Positions 6,254 to 13,390 of a stretch of DNA of 20,251 nucleotides are shown in pieces. This DNA comes from a virus. The notes beneath the pieces were generated by a model. The model saw nothing but the letters and a program-made list of their open reading frames with translations, ran no database searches and was not told where the DNA came from. Made by a program: the position numbers and the translations under genes. The DNA lies in IMG/VR virus record IMGVR_UViG_3300044627_003797, positions 1 to 20,251 of that record; one strand, 5' to 3'. How positions within the stretch are numbered: the first letter of the stretch is position 1; each line of letters starts with the position of its first letter.

Positions 6254-8680
6254 ATGGCGATAGTATCCAATCAAGGTAGGACCGTTCCCGAATTACCAAC
6301 ATTAACATCTGGTAATATTGGCGACAATGATTATTTAATCATACAAAGTGTGAGTAGCAACTCAACTAAAAAATCTACTGTCAATAGTTTTGTACAAAAG
6401 ACCGGCGATCTTTTAACGTCGTTTGATAGTTTAAATTTTACAGGTCCAAATAACAGATACATAGGTTCATTCAGAAGTTTTGAAGGTGATAACTATTCCG
6501 TCATAAGTCAAAATGTACCAAATGTATTTAAAAGAGCCATAGTAAGCGATTATCTTACTATTGGATATAATCCATCCGCGCCAACCTTTTTGGGAATCTA
6601 TGCAAAGACAATAGATGTTAATCAAGCAACTGGCGGTGGTGGTAATATTACGTTTACTGGAAATTCTATAAATAGTCAAATAACAATGCTTGACTATTCA
6701 AATGGATTGGTTCTTGAAAATACACCTTTTAAACTTGAACAAATTACAGCTAGTGCGGGTATAACAGGCAGTTTAAAAGGACGTTTATTAGGCAATGTAA
6801 CGATTGGCACAGGTAAAAGTTCATTTAACAATGTAGACGTAAATAATAATTTATATGCTGTAAATGCCGAGGTAAACAACGTTACTATAAGTTCTGGTGT
6901 AATTGAAAACGTTACTATTAACAATTCTACAATTGGAACAATTTTACCGAGGATTATATCAGGGTCAAAGATATATTCCGTAAATGGATTTTCAGGAGTA
7001 TTTTCTGGCAGTGGTAATATTTCAATGACGGGTAGTTTAAAAGGCAAATTAAGAGGCAATGTAACATCTACAACAGGCACAAGTGATTTTAACAATATAT
7101 CAGCTGCTAGTATATATTCTAGTGTGTATATTGAATCCCCATTATTTGTAGGCACATCCAGTTATTCTTACAACGGATTGGGTGAGTTATCATCTTTATC
7201 AAGTAGCTATGCACAAACTTCAAGTATGTGTATGTCAACCACAGCAGATTCAGCTTCATATTTGAATTGGTCTAATTTAAGATCAAACGGCACAGCTAGT
7301 TATTCATATAATGGCAATTTAAAATATTCTTCTTTTTCAAGTAGTTACGCACGTACTTCAAGTAAAGCTATAAGTGGTAGTTATTCTACTAGAACCACTA
7401 GCGCTTCATACGCATTGCGAGCTTCAACGGTTCTTGGAACAGTTGATAATGCTTTATACGCCATAGCAGCTGATTCATCAACTACTTCATTAACATCCTC
7501 TTATTTATTAAAAGGATCTTTAAATAGTTCAAGTGCTGTACCATATTTTTTCGGTAATAGATTAACAACATCCCCACTATTTTATAAAAATGAGTCTGGA
7601 CAAATTAATTTTTATATATCAGCTTCCGCTAAATATGCACAATCTAATTTGACAGTGGTCAATAGAGGATCTGGTATATATAGTTCAGCTGCGTTTGTAT
7701 TACAAAATAAAAACAGATCAACCGGTTATCCAAACCAAGATCAATGGTTTATATCATCTGTTACTAGTGGTAGTTTGACATTGAGTATTACCACAGGATC
7801 CTATCATCTTAAAAATAGTACCATTACAACAAGAATATCGGATACACCTTTATCGGGTGGTATATCAGGTGGCGGAAGTTGGAATGGTGTATCTGGCACA
7901 GCAGGTGTAATGGTTGCACTTAAACAAGTACGCAATGGTTTTTACTTCTGGCCATATATCCAGTCAGATTCAGCTGCGAGAGATGGTTCAGTTGGTATAG
8001 GCGTACAACCTCCAGCAGAGCCAACTGGTTCTATAGACAAGTATTTACGTGCTAAGTTGCAAATTAGAATGTTTAGTGGTAGTAATCAAGCAGCGAACGT
8101 TGCTGGATCAGTATTAGCTGGTAAATTTGTTGGCGGAGCACCAGTTGGTGTAGAAAATAAACAAACCGCAATATTGGTACAATATGGATCAAGTAGTTTT
8201 GCAAATACATTTTATGTATCCAGTAGCGGTGATATGCGTGCGTATGGATCTATCAGTGGTAGCAAGATGTATTCATATGGAAGTATCAAAGTTGATAATG
8301 GTTCGTATATTTCCAAAACAGATAGTGCTATTATAACTGGATCTTTTAAAGGCAATTATCAAAAAGATTATACAACTGTAAGTGCTACTATTGCAGCTGC
8401 AACAACTAATTTGAGTTTTGATGATTATGATATGATTTATCTAACGGCTACAGCCGCTCAAACATTTAATGTAAATCTCACACAGAAGAAAGTGTGTTAT
8501 TTATATTTCTATAATAATAGTGGCGGTACATCATTTATCTGGCAAACCGGTACTACCAATTCTTTAAAGTGGCCAAGTGGTGCAGCGTCAAATCCATCAA
8601 ATGGATCCAGAGATCTATATTCCATCATATTGATGGGCAGTGAAATTCTTATAAATAAGATCGCAGCTTCTTACTCTTAA
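6254..8680 (+). CDS. Large tail-fibre protein
   Basis: An 808-residue protein rich in Ser, Thr, Gly, Asn and Tyr, typical of beta-structured phage fibres. Residues 1-48 form a small module (…LTSGNIGDNDYLIIQ…KKSTVNSF) that resembles the starts of the next two genes and probably attaches the fibre to the tail. Two copies of a Gly-Ser-Leu-Lys-Gly…Gly-Asn-Val-Thr unit occupy 171-194 and 259-282. Two copies of a Ser-Tyr…Ser-Ser-Tyr-Ala unit occupy 302-324 and 348-370, followed by further Ala-Ser-Tyr-Ala motifs to about 390. Residues 430-650 look like a globular beta domain. The final 110 residues, with Trp and Tyr clusters, form a compact C-terminal domain that may bind receptor. No S74 chaperone is present in this gene. 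The start is preceded by TATTAATA four bases away and lacks a Shine-Dalgarno. Confidence 0.85.
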   Translation: MAIVSNQGRTVPELPTLTSGNIGDNDYLIIQSVSSNSTKKSTVNSFVQKTGDLLTSFDSLNFTGPNNRYIGSFRSFEGDNYSVISQNVPNVFKRAIVSDYLTIGYNPSAPTFLGIYAKTIDVNQATGGGGNITFTGNSINSQITMLDYSNGLVLENTPFKLEQITASAGITGSLKGRLLGNVTIGTGKSSFNNVDVNNNLYAVNAEVNNVTISSGVIENVTINNSTIGTILPRIISGSKIYSVNGFSGVFSGSGNISMTGSLKGKLRGNVTSTTGTSDFNNISAASIYSSVYIESPLFVGTSSYSYNGLGELSSLSSSYAQTSSMCMSTTADSASYLNWSNLRSNGTASYSYNGNLKYSSFSSSYARTSSKAISGSYSTRTTSASYALRASTVLGTVDNALYAIAADSSTTSLTSSYLLKGSLNSSSAVPYFFGNRLTTSPLFYKNESGQINFYISASAKYAQSNLTVVNRGSGIYSSAAFVLQNKNRSTGYPNQDQWFISSVTSGSLTLSITTGSYHLKNSTITTRISDTPLSGGISGGGSWNGVSGTAGVMVALKQVRNGFYFWPYIQSDSAARDGSVGIGVQPPAEPTGSIDKYLRAKLQIRMFSGSNQAANVAGSVLAGKFVGGAPVGVENKQTAILVQYGSSSFANTFYVSSSGDMRAYGSISGSKMYSYGSIKVDNGSYISKTDSAIITGSFKGNYQKDYTTVSATIAAATTNLSFDDYDMIYLTATAAQTFNVNLTQKKVCYLYFYNNSGGTSFIWQTGTTNSLKWPSGAASNPSNGSRDLYSIILMGSEILINKIAASYS
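6764..7099 (+). repeat. Diverged repeat pair A in the fibre gene
   Basis: 6764-6835 and 7028-7099 encode the same 24-residue pattern: Thr-Gly-Ser-Leu-Lys-Gly, then Gly-Asn-Val-Thr, then Gly-Thr, then Phe-Asn-Asn. The copies differ at many third positions, so the duplication is old. Such spaced units usually correspond to shaft repeats in fibre trimers. Confidence 0.7.
7157..7363 (+). repeat. Diverged repeat pair B in the fibre gene
   Basis: 7157-7225 and 7295-7363 encode matching 23-residue units, Ser-Tyr-Ser-Tyr-Asn-Gly … Ser-Ser-Ser-Tyr-Ala-x-Thr-Ser-Ser, with a 46-residue period. The Ser-Ser-Tyr-Ala core recurs downstream and also appears as Ala-Ser-Tyr in the S74 fibre gene at about residue 203. 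Confidence 0.7.
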
Positions 8681-8687
8681 TACTTTA

Positions 8688-8695
8688 TATTTATA
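8688..8695 (+). promoter_or_regulatory. TATWWATA start box before the 180-residue fibre gene
   Basis: TATTTATA, exact match, four bases before the ATG at 8700, in the 19-base gap after the large fibre gene. No Shine-Dalgarno. Confidence 0.5.
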
Positions 8696-8699
8696 AAAT

Positions 8700-9242
8700 A
8701 TGTCAACGCCGTGTAACAGTTTAAATGTTCAATTAATAAAAGTCAGTGATCTTGCGAGCTATAATAATATAAAAGCCGCAGACCAATTGATGCTTATTGA
8801 AAATACAGGTGGTTCAAAATATTCTAGAAAATCCACTTTATCAGATTTAAAAGATTATGTTAATTCAGATGGTATATCTGGTTATACAACGTCTTTATTT
8901 AACACCACAACAGACTTGAATAATATTTATACATATTCGTTGGGAAATGTATTTTCTTTTTCGCATGGTTTTTCTTCAACACCATCTTTAGTAAGAGTAG
9001 TTTTACAATGCGCAGCTAATGATGGTAGATTTGTTATAAACCAAGAAGTTGATGTAACTTCATTTTTTAATAATGAAACAAAACCAATATGTAGTGTTGT
9101 TTCACGTTCAAGTAATATATTAGTAATAGTACCCACTTTCACTAGTATTACCACATATGATTACAATAGTAGTACTAGTGTAATATCGCAATATAACATC
9201 GATACGTCAAAGTGGTATATTAAAATTTACGCCTGGAAGTAA
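8700..9242 (+). CDS. Small tail-fibre or fibre-tip protein
   Basis: A 180-residue protein. Residues 11-54 match the N-terminal module of the next gene: Ile-Lys-Val-Ser-Asp-Leu, Tyr-Asn, Leu-x-Leu-x-Ile-Glu, then Tyr-Ser-Arg-Lys-Ser-Thr. The rest is a beta-rich domain with a Phe-Ser-His-Gly-Phe…Thr-Pro-Ser-Leu-Val-Arg-Val-Val-Leu-Gln-Cys pattern. I associate this with phage fibre tip domains, and it ends Trp-Tyr-Ile-Lys-Ile-Tyr-Ala-Trp-Lys. The role is inferred as a receptor-binding accessory or short fibre. The TATTTATA box lies four bases before its ATG, and the next gene begins two bases after its stop, so 8700-10735 is expressed together. Confidence 0.8.
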   Translation: MSTPCNSLNVQLIKVSDLASYNNIKAADQLMLIENTGGSKYSRKSTLSDLKDYVNSDGISGYTTSLFNTTTDLNNIYTYSLGNVFSFSHGFSSTPSLVRVVLQCAANDGRFVINQEVDVTSFFNNETKPICSVVSRSSNILVIVPTFTSITTYDYNSSTSVISQYNIDTSKWYIKIYAWK

Positions 9243-9244
9243 TT

Positions 9245-10735
9245 ATGTCAACTACCTGCAATTTAATACAACAAATAAAAGTTAGTGATCTTGTAAGATA
9301 CAACACATTAACAGCTAAGGATTTAATTTTAACAATTGAATCTGGATCATCCAATAACTTGTACTCTCGAAAAAGTACATTTGGCGATATAGTTACATTT
9401 TTATCAGATGTTACGGGATCTTACACAGGAAGTTTTTCTGGATCCGCAAAAACATTAAAAGGTATTTTTACTGGTAGTTTTACAGGCAGTTTTAAAGGAA
9501 AACATTCAGGTAGTTTTAGTGGAAATTTTAATGGCCGTAATACAGGTAGTTTCACAGGCAGTTTTAAAGGATTAACTACAGGTAAATCCCAAACATCTGG
9601 ATCGTTGAGTGGTAGTTTTAACGGTTACATATTAACTAAAAAAGCAAATGCTAGTGGTAGTTTTAGTGGAAGTTTGTATGGAACTATAATTAGTAAAAAT
9701 TCAAAACTAACAGGTAGTTTCAGTGGAATTTCAAAAGGACAATTTTCAGGAAGTGTTTCAGCTAGTATAAAAGGTTACATCAGCGCTTCAAATCATTATA
9801 ATGCCAATAGAAAAGTAGCATTTTATGGCACAGCTAGTTGTGCTAAAACCGCATCTTATTCTTTAAATTCAGGTGGAAATATAACAGGTACAGGTACTAC
9901 AAATCAATTTTCATATTGGTCAGGAACAAGTGCATTGGGTTCTACTAATTATCTTGTAAGAAATAGTACTATTAATAATTTAGGTAGTATGGCAGCTGGC
10001 AGAGTAACTGCGAATAATCCTCTGCAATTTTCTACTGCTGGCGAACAAATTATTCAACATTCGGCATCTGGACAATCGGTCTCTGGATTAGGATTACAAA
10101 CTTCTAATAATTATTTAAGAACAACTGCTAATTTTGCAATTTATTATTCAGGATCTCATATAAATACATCAGCGTTACCAGGCAAAGATGTAATTTGGCA
10201 GTCTGGTAAATCAGGATGGGGAATATTAGGCGCAAGACAAAGACTATTAAGTGTGGGTAACATAGTAAGTTCTGATAATGTAAATGCTCAATTACATTTA
10301 CATTTAAGTGGATCCACTGGTTGGCCAACAGGTTACAACCCAAATACCAATGTATTTCTAATTACATCAGGTAGCAATCAAACAAAATTGTTACGTGTAA
10401 GTGGCAGTGGTCAATTGGACGTGAGAGGTGATATAGTTGCACTTTCAACATTCGCTTCGTCCGATATAAGACTCAAAGACAATATCAAAACTATAGAAAA
10501 TGCTTTATCTAAAGTTAATCAAATACGTCCAATAGAATTTAATTGGAAGTCAAATGGAAAACAAGACTTTGGTGTTATTGCTCAACAAATTGAAGAATTG
10601 TATCCTGATTTAGTAACTGAAAATCTTGAAGGATATAAAGTTGTAAAATATAATCCACTTATCGCATTGTTATTAAAATCTATTCAAGAACTACACAAAG
10701 AAGTTCAAGAACTAAAAAATAAGATCGAATCTTAA
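9245..10735 (+). CDS. Tail fibre with C-terminal peptidase-S74 chaperone
   Basis: A 496-residue fibre. Residues 8-54 are the shared N-terminal attachment module. Residues 58-178 form a Gly-Ser/Thr-Gly-Ser-rich shaft (TGSFSGS, TGSFKG and similar). Residues 180-400 are a beta-rich region. Residues 405-496 are an intramolecular chaperone of the S74 family. Ser406 and Lys411 of SDIRLK fit the known Ser-Lys pair that releases the chaperone after the fibre trimer folds, and the domain ends in a Lys/Glu-rich coiled coil. In known S74 proteins the C-terminal piece is cleaved off and absent from the mature fibre. The start is two bases after the previous stop with a weak GGAAG upstream. Confidence in the S74 domain is high. 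The receptor and exact fibre type are unknown. Confidence 0.93.
   Translation: MSTTCNLIQQIKVSDLVRYNTLTAKDLILTIESGSSNNLYSRKSTFGDIVTFLSDVTGSYTGSFSGSAKTLKGIFTGSFTGSFKGKHSGSFSGNFNGRNTGSFTGSFKGLTTGKSQTSGSLSGSFNGYILTKKANASGSFSGSLYGTIISKNSKLTGSFSGISKGQFSGSVSASIKGYISASNHYNANRKVAFYGTASCAKTASYSLNSGGNITGTGTTNQFSYWSGTSALGSTNYLVRNSTINNLGSMAAGRVTANNPLQFSTAGEQIIQHSASGQSVSGLGLQTSNNYLRTTANFAIYYSGSHINTSALPGKDVIWQSGKSGWGILGARQRLLSVGNIVSSDNVNAQLHLHLSGSTGWPTGYNPNTNVFLITSGSNQTKLLRVSGSGQLDVRGDIVALSTFASSDIRLKDNIKTIENALSKVNQIRPIEFNWKSNGKQDFGVIAQQIEELYPDLVTENLEGYKVVKYNPLIALLLKSIQELHKEVQELKNKIES
9416..9778 (+). repeat. Thr/Ser-Gly-Ser shaft repeat in the S74 fibre gene
   Basis: This encodes residues 58-178, with irregular tandem copies of (Thr/Ser)-Gly-Ser-Phe-(Ser/Thr/Lys)-Gly, many sharing a GGTAGTTTT or GGCAGTTTT core at the DNA level. 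It is a likely hotspot for length change by recombination. Confidence 0.75.
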
Positions 10736-10743
10736 TATATATA
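10736..10743 (+). promoter_or_regulatory. TATWWATA start box before the 648-residue gene
   Basis: TATATATA, exact match, six bases before the ATG at 10750. This is the one box-bearing start that also has a short purine run (AGGA, 10743-10746) between box and ATG. Confidence 0.4.
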
Positions 10744-10749
10744 GGATAT

Positions 10750-12696
10750 ATGCCTGTCAATATATTAAACAGATCTGGTCCATTGAGTTTCAAAAGTGAA
10801 ACAAATAATAGCGAAAATCTTTCGATCAACAGTTTATTAAGCAACGTTTATAATCCAGGCTCAAATAATTTTTCTATATCGCAAAGTTATTACCAATTGC
10901 AAAATAGAATTGGCAATTCAAACTCTGATTCAAGTACGATTAATATTACAAAACCTTTAGGAGTTGGATTCATAAATAAAGACAATCGGCGACCAATAAA
11001 GTTTAGTGAATTTTATGGTGCTTCTTATATAAGTAGTTCTTTCAGTGTAGCTGCTTCTACTGGTGTCGCTACTGTTAAAATTTACTCGCCAAGTGTAGTA
11101 CAAAATAATAACTTTTTGACTAATAATATACAAGACAAAGTTTATCAATACACACTATATTCTAAGTCAGATGTCGTTACACCTATTGTAGATTCTGGGT
11201 GGAATAAGATGTTTTCTTACGCTAAATCAGGTGATAACATTGAATCATTTTATAATTTAGTTAATACAAACGCATATAAATTGGTTTGTAAGGATTGTTT
11301 GTCAAATGCGTTTACATCTAGTATGTTTATAGGCACTTGTACAAGTACGGTTATTGATAATACAACCTATACATACACAATATCCGATGTAGATTTACCT
11401 ACAGCAAGTTCTTTGTTGTTCCAGAAAATAAATAATGATAAAACTACCAATGGGTATACGAATACAAAGATAACAGATTTGTCTACCACATTGAATAACT
11501 TAAATAGTTTATTGCCGAATCCAAACATTACAACTTATAAATCGAGTGGACAACTTTTGCCAGTTATATCATATAAAGACAATTTAGGATATACTAGAAC
11601 GTTGACCTTCGCTGGATTGATTTTACAAAAATCAACCACCCCTGATGGTCCACTTGGATATTTTTATACTGGATTGGTAACAGCTACTAGCTTAGGCGGA
11701 ACAAATCCTACATACCAATACTCGTTTGAAAATACATCAACATTTGGTCAAATTACACTTTACATTTTAGGTGATCAAGATTCAACTACCTCAACGTGTA
11801 CGGCACTACCAACACTAGTTGGTAATTTTCCAACCAATATTTCATTTACAGGCCCAAGATGTGGTTACTTGGATTGCGGAGATGGTTATACTCAACCAGT
11901 TTGTAATCCAACTACAACTACACAAATAAAACACAGTGGTAGTTTCATAATGACAAATAATAACAATGCGGAGTTATTAGCTACTATCAGTCCTACTTGG
12001 ACTAACTTAGATGGAACTGCTTTAAATTCGTTAATTAGTACCGTTGATTTTACTCCAACTGGGATGTTTTCTATTTCAGCTAACAGTACACGTAAAATTA
12101 ACATTGGTTTTGGGATTTCTAATTATCAAAATACACTTCAGCCAAAAACCTTTACTGCTAAAGGTTCGGTTAGTCTAACCTTACCACCAGGATATTCACC
12201 GCAATCACAGAATTGTGAAATTATAGCTAGTTTTGATAAAAATTCATGCGTTATTTCTCCGGTAACACCCACTGTAGTTACGCCTGTAACAAGTAATTTA
12301 GGATGTGTAAATTACAATTCCAATATGTTGGAAAGTTGGACGCAGATAAAATCTGGTACCGTGGTAATAATTGCCTATAAAACTGGTACATCGGCTGATA
12401 AAACTTTTGCGAAGGCGGTTGTCAATGCTTTACCAAATACAGAATGTACATTACCTACAACTATATCCCAAGATGGATATACCATTAATATTTCTTGGAC
12501 AGTAGATCCAGCTGGCGATCAGTCATATGATTGTACATCTGGACAATTTTCAGGCACTTATACAGTTGTAACAAGCAATGCTATATTAGGAAATGCAAAG
12601 TTTTATATCTTATTTTTGAGAAGAAATAATAATAATCCAAATGCTGAAAATTACATCAATTTATGCCAAACAGGCGGAGTTTCGTCTGTTGGATAA
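10750..12696 (+). CDS. Cysteine-rich structural or adhesin protein of the fibre block
   Basis: A 648-residue protein rich in Ser, Thr, Asn and Tyr, last in the fibre block. Residues 70-92 hold Lys-Pro-Leu-Gly-Val-Gly-Phe-Ile…Pro-Ile-Lys-Phe-Ser-Glu-Phe-Tyr-Gly-Ala-Ser. This resembles the short 'Ile-Ser-Phe-Ser-x-Phe-Tyr-Gly' element I associate with aquatic phage fibre and structural proteins. The remainder looks like several beta-sandwich domains. There are 13 cysteines, including Cys-Lys-Asp-Cys and a cluster with Cys-Gly-Tyr-Leu-Asp-Cys-Gly-Asp-Gly-Tyr…Val-Cys near residue 375-390. That is unusual for a protein assembled in the cytoplasm; metal binding or post-lysis disulfides are possible. 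No signal peptide is seen. Virion surface role is inferred from position and composition. The next unit's promoter begins six bases after the stop. Confidence 0.75.
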   Translation: MPVNILNRSGPLSFKSETNNSENLSINSLLSNVYNPGSNNFSISQSYYQLQNRIGNSNSDSSTINITKPLGVGFINKDNRRPIKFSEFYGASYISSSFSVAASTGVATVKIYSPSVVQNNNFLTNNIQDKVYQYTLYSKSDVVTPIVDSGWNKMFSYAKSGDNIESFYNLVNTNAYKLVCKDCLSNAFTSSMFIGTCTSTVIDNTTYTYTISDVDLPTASSLLFQKINNDKTTNGYTNTKITDLSTTLNNLNSLLPNPNITTYKSSGQLLPVISYKDNLGYTRTLTFAGLILQKSTTPDGPLGYFYTGLVTATSLGGTNPTYQYSFENTSTFGQITLYILGDQDSTTSTCTALPTLVGNFPTNISFTGPRCGYLDCGDGYTQPVCNPTTTTQIKHSGSFIMTNNNNAELLATISPTWTNLDGTALNSLISTVDFTPTGMFSISANSTRKINIGFGISNYQNTLQPKTFTAKGSVSLTLPPGYSPQSQNCEIIASFDKNSCVISPVTPTVVTPVTSNLGCVNYNSNMLESWTQIKSGTVVIIAYKTGTSADKTFAKAVVNALPNTECTLPTTISQDGYTINISWTVDPAGDQSYDCTSGQFSGTYTVVTSNAILGNAKFYILFLRRNNNNPNAENYINLCQTGGVSSVG

Positions 12697-12702
12697 AAAA
12701 TA

Positions 12703-12731
12703 TTGACATTTTTCAGAAGTTCGTTTATATA
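12703..12731 (+). promoter_or_regulatory. Sigma70-like promoter of hsp20
   Basis: TTGACA (12703-12708), 17-base spacer, TATATA (12726-12731). This is the same architecture as 4621-4649. The expected start site is near 12738. It follows the end of the fibre block with no recognisable terminator between them. Confidence 0.72.
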
Positions 12732-12738
12732 TATTTTT

Positions 12739-12760
12739 AGATAGTACGTGTGTATTATCT
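12739..12760 (+). promoter_or_regulatory. 5'-end hairpin of the hsp20 leader
   Basis: AGATAGTAC (12739-12747) pairs with GTATTATCT (12752-12760) in a 9-bp stem with one G-U pair and a GTGT tetraloop, starting eight bases after the -10 box. No U-run follows. It mirrors the hairpin at 4658-4682 in length, wobble content and position but not in sequence. A weaker second hairpin (12764-12784, ATAG/CTAT and CTC/GAG) lies next in the 90-base leader. Confidence 0.6.
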
Positions 12761-12828
12761 ACTATAGTGCTCGAGTGAGGCTATTAGGTTAATAAGTTCA
12801 ATTGAATTATTAAAAGAAAGGTAAATAT

Positions 12829-13311
12829 ATGTCAGTAATTAAATATAGTCCGTTTGCATTACGTCACGTTGATCGTGATGAGTTTTTAACGCCATTTGAC
12901 CGTGTATTCGATGAAGTATTCGCGGCACATTTCCCAGAATTAAATAAAGAATTGGGAGTTGGTTTCTTTGAAAAACAAAGTTATCCACGTGTAGACGTTG
13001 TTGATTACAATGATCGAGTGGAAATTCTAGCAGAGATTCCTGGTCTCTCTAAAGAAGATGTTTCAGTTGATGTACAAGAAAATGTTCTTACTATTAGTGG
13101 TCAAAAGATTAAAAAGATTGATGATAGGGAATTTACAGGAAAGTATATTCGTAGAGAATTAAAACATAGCAATTTCAAACGAAGTTTTACATTAGGTGAT
13201 CAAATTGATCGCAGAAATCCATCCGCAAAATTTGAAAATGGGTTGTTAAAGGTTACATTGTCAAAGATCAAACCTACAATTCCAGAAACCAAAAAAATAA
13301 AGATTGAGTAA
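12829..13311 (+). CDS. hsp20: Small heat-shock protein (Hsp20 / alpha-crystallin)
   Basis: A 160-residue Hsp20 family chaperone. Residues 1-48 are the variable N-terminal arm, with Phe-Asp-Arg-Val-Phe-Asp-Glu-Val-Phe typical of the family. Residues 50-147 are the alpha-crystallin domain, beginning Pro-Arg-Val-Asp-Val, with Glu-Ile-Pro-Gly-Leu-Ser-Lys-Glu-Asp-Val and ending Phe-Glu-Asn-Gly-Leu-Leu-Lys-Val-Thr-Leu. The C-terminal Ile-Lys-Ile matches the I-x-I motif used for oligomer assembly. Such ATP-independent holdases are frequent in T4-like marine phages and may help assemble virion proteins or protect host functions. The start is clear: AGAAAGG seven bases before the ATG. It is a single-gene unit with its own promoter, structured leader and terminator, distinct from the late genes on both sides. 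Confidence 0.96.
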   Translation: MSVIKYSPFALRHVDRDEFLTPFDRVFDEVFAAHFPELNKELGVGFFEKQSYPRVDVVDYNDRVEILAEIPGLSKEDVSVDVQENVLTISGQKIKKIDDREFTGKYIRRELKHSNFKRSFTLGDQIDRRNPSAKFENGLLKVTLSKIKPTIPETKKIKIE

Positions 13312-13337
13312 TATTCATATTCAATCAAGGTTATATT

Positions 13338-13369
13338 AAACCCCGTTCATTTAATTGGATGGGGTTTTT
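13338..13369 (+). terminator. Rho-independent terminator after hsp20
   Basis: AAACCCC (13338-13344) pairs with GGGGTTT (13361-13367). The stem extends inward through a G-T, then TTCA/TGGA with one wobble, giving a continuous 12-bp stem with a 6-base loop. A T-run follows. Confidence 0.88.
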
Positions 13370-13379
13370 ATTTTGTAGA

Positions 13380-13387
13380 TATTTATA
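13380..13387 (+). promoter_or_regulatory. TATWWATA start box before the membrane-protein gene
   Basis: TATTTATA, exact match, three bases before the ATG at 13391 and right after the hsp20 terminator. The extended string TATTTATAGATAT recurs at 15969-15981, also between a terminator and an ATG. Confidence 0.55.
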
Positions 13388-13390
13388 GAT

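Noticed and set aside
6694-7155. 153-residue minus-strand frame inside the large fibre gene
   Set aside because: Antisense to a repeat-rich, stop-poor fibre sequence; no start signal, and the fibre frame is clearly coding.
12761-12828. RNA thermometer in the hsp20 leader
   Set aside because: I find no segment complementary to the AGAAAGG ribosome site, so the leader hairpins would not mask it. Only an AT palindrome (12797-12806) lies near.
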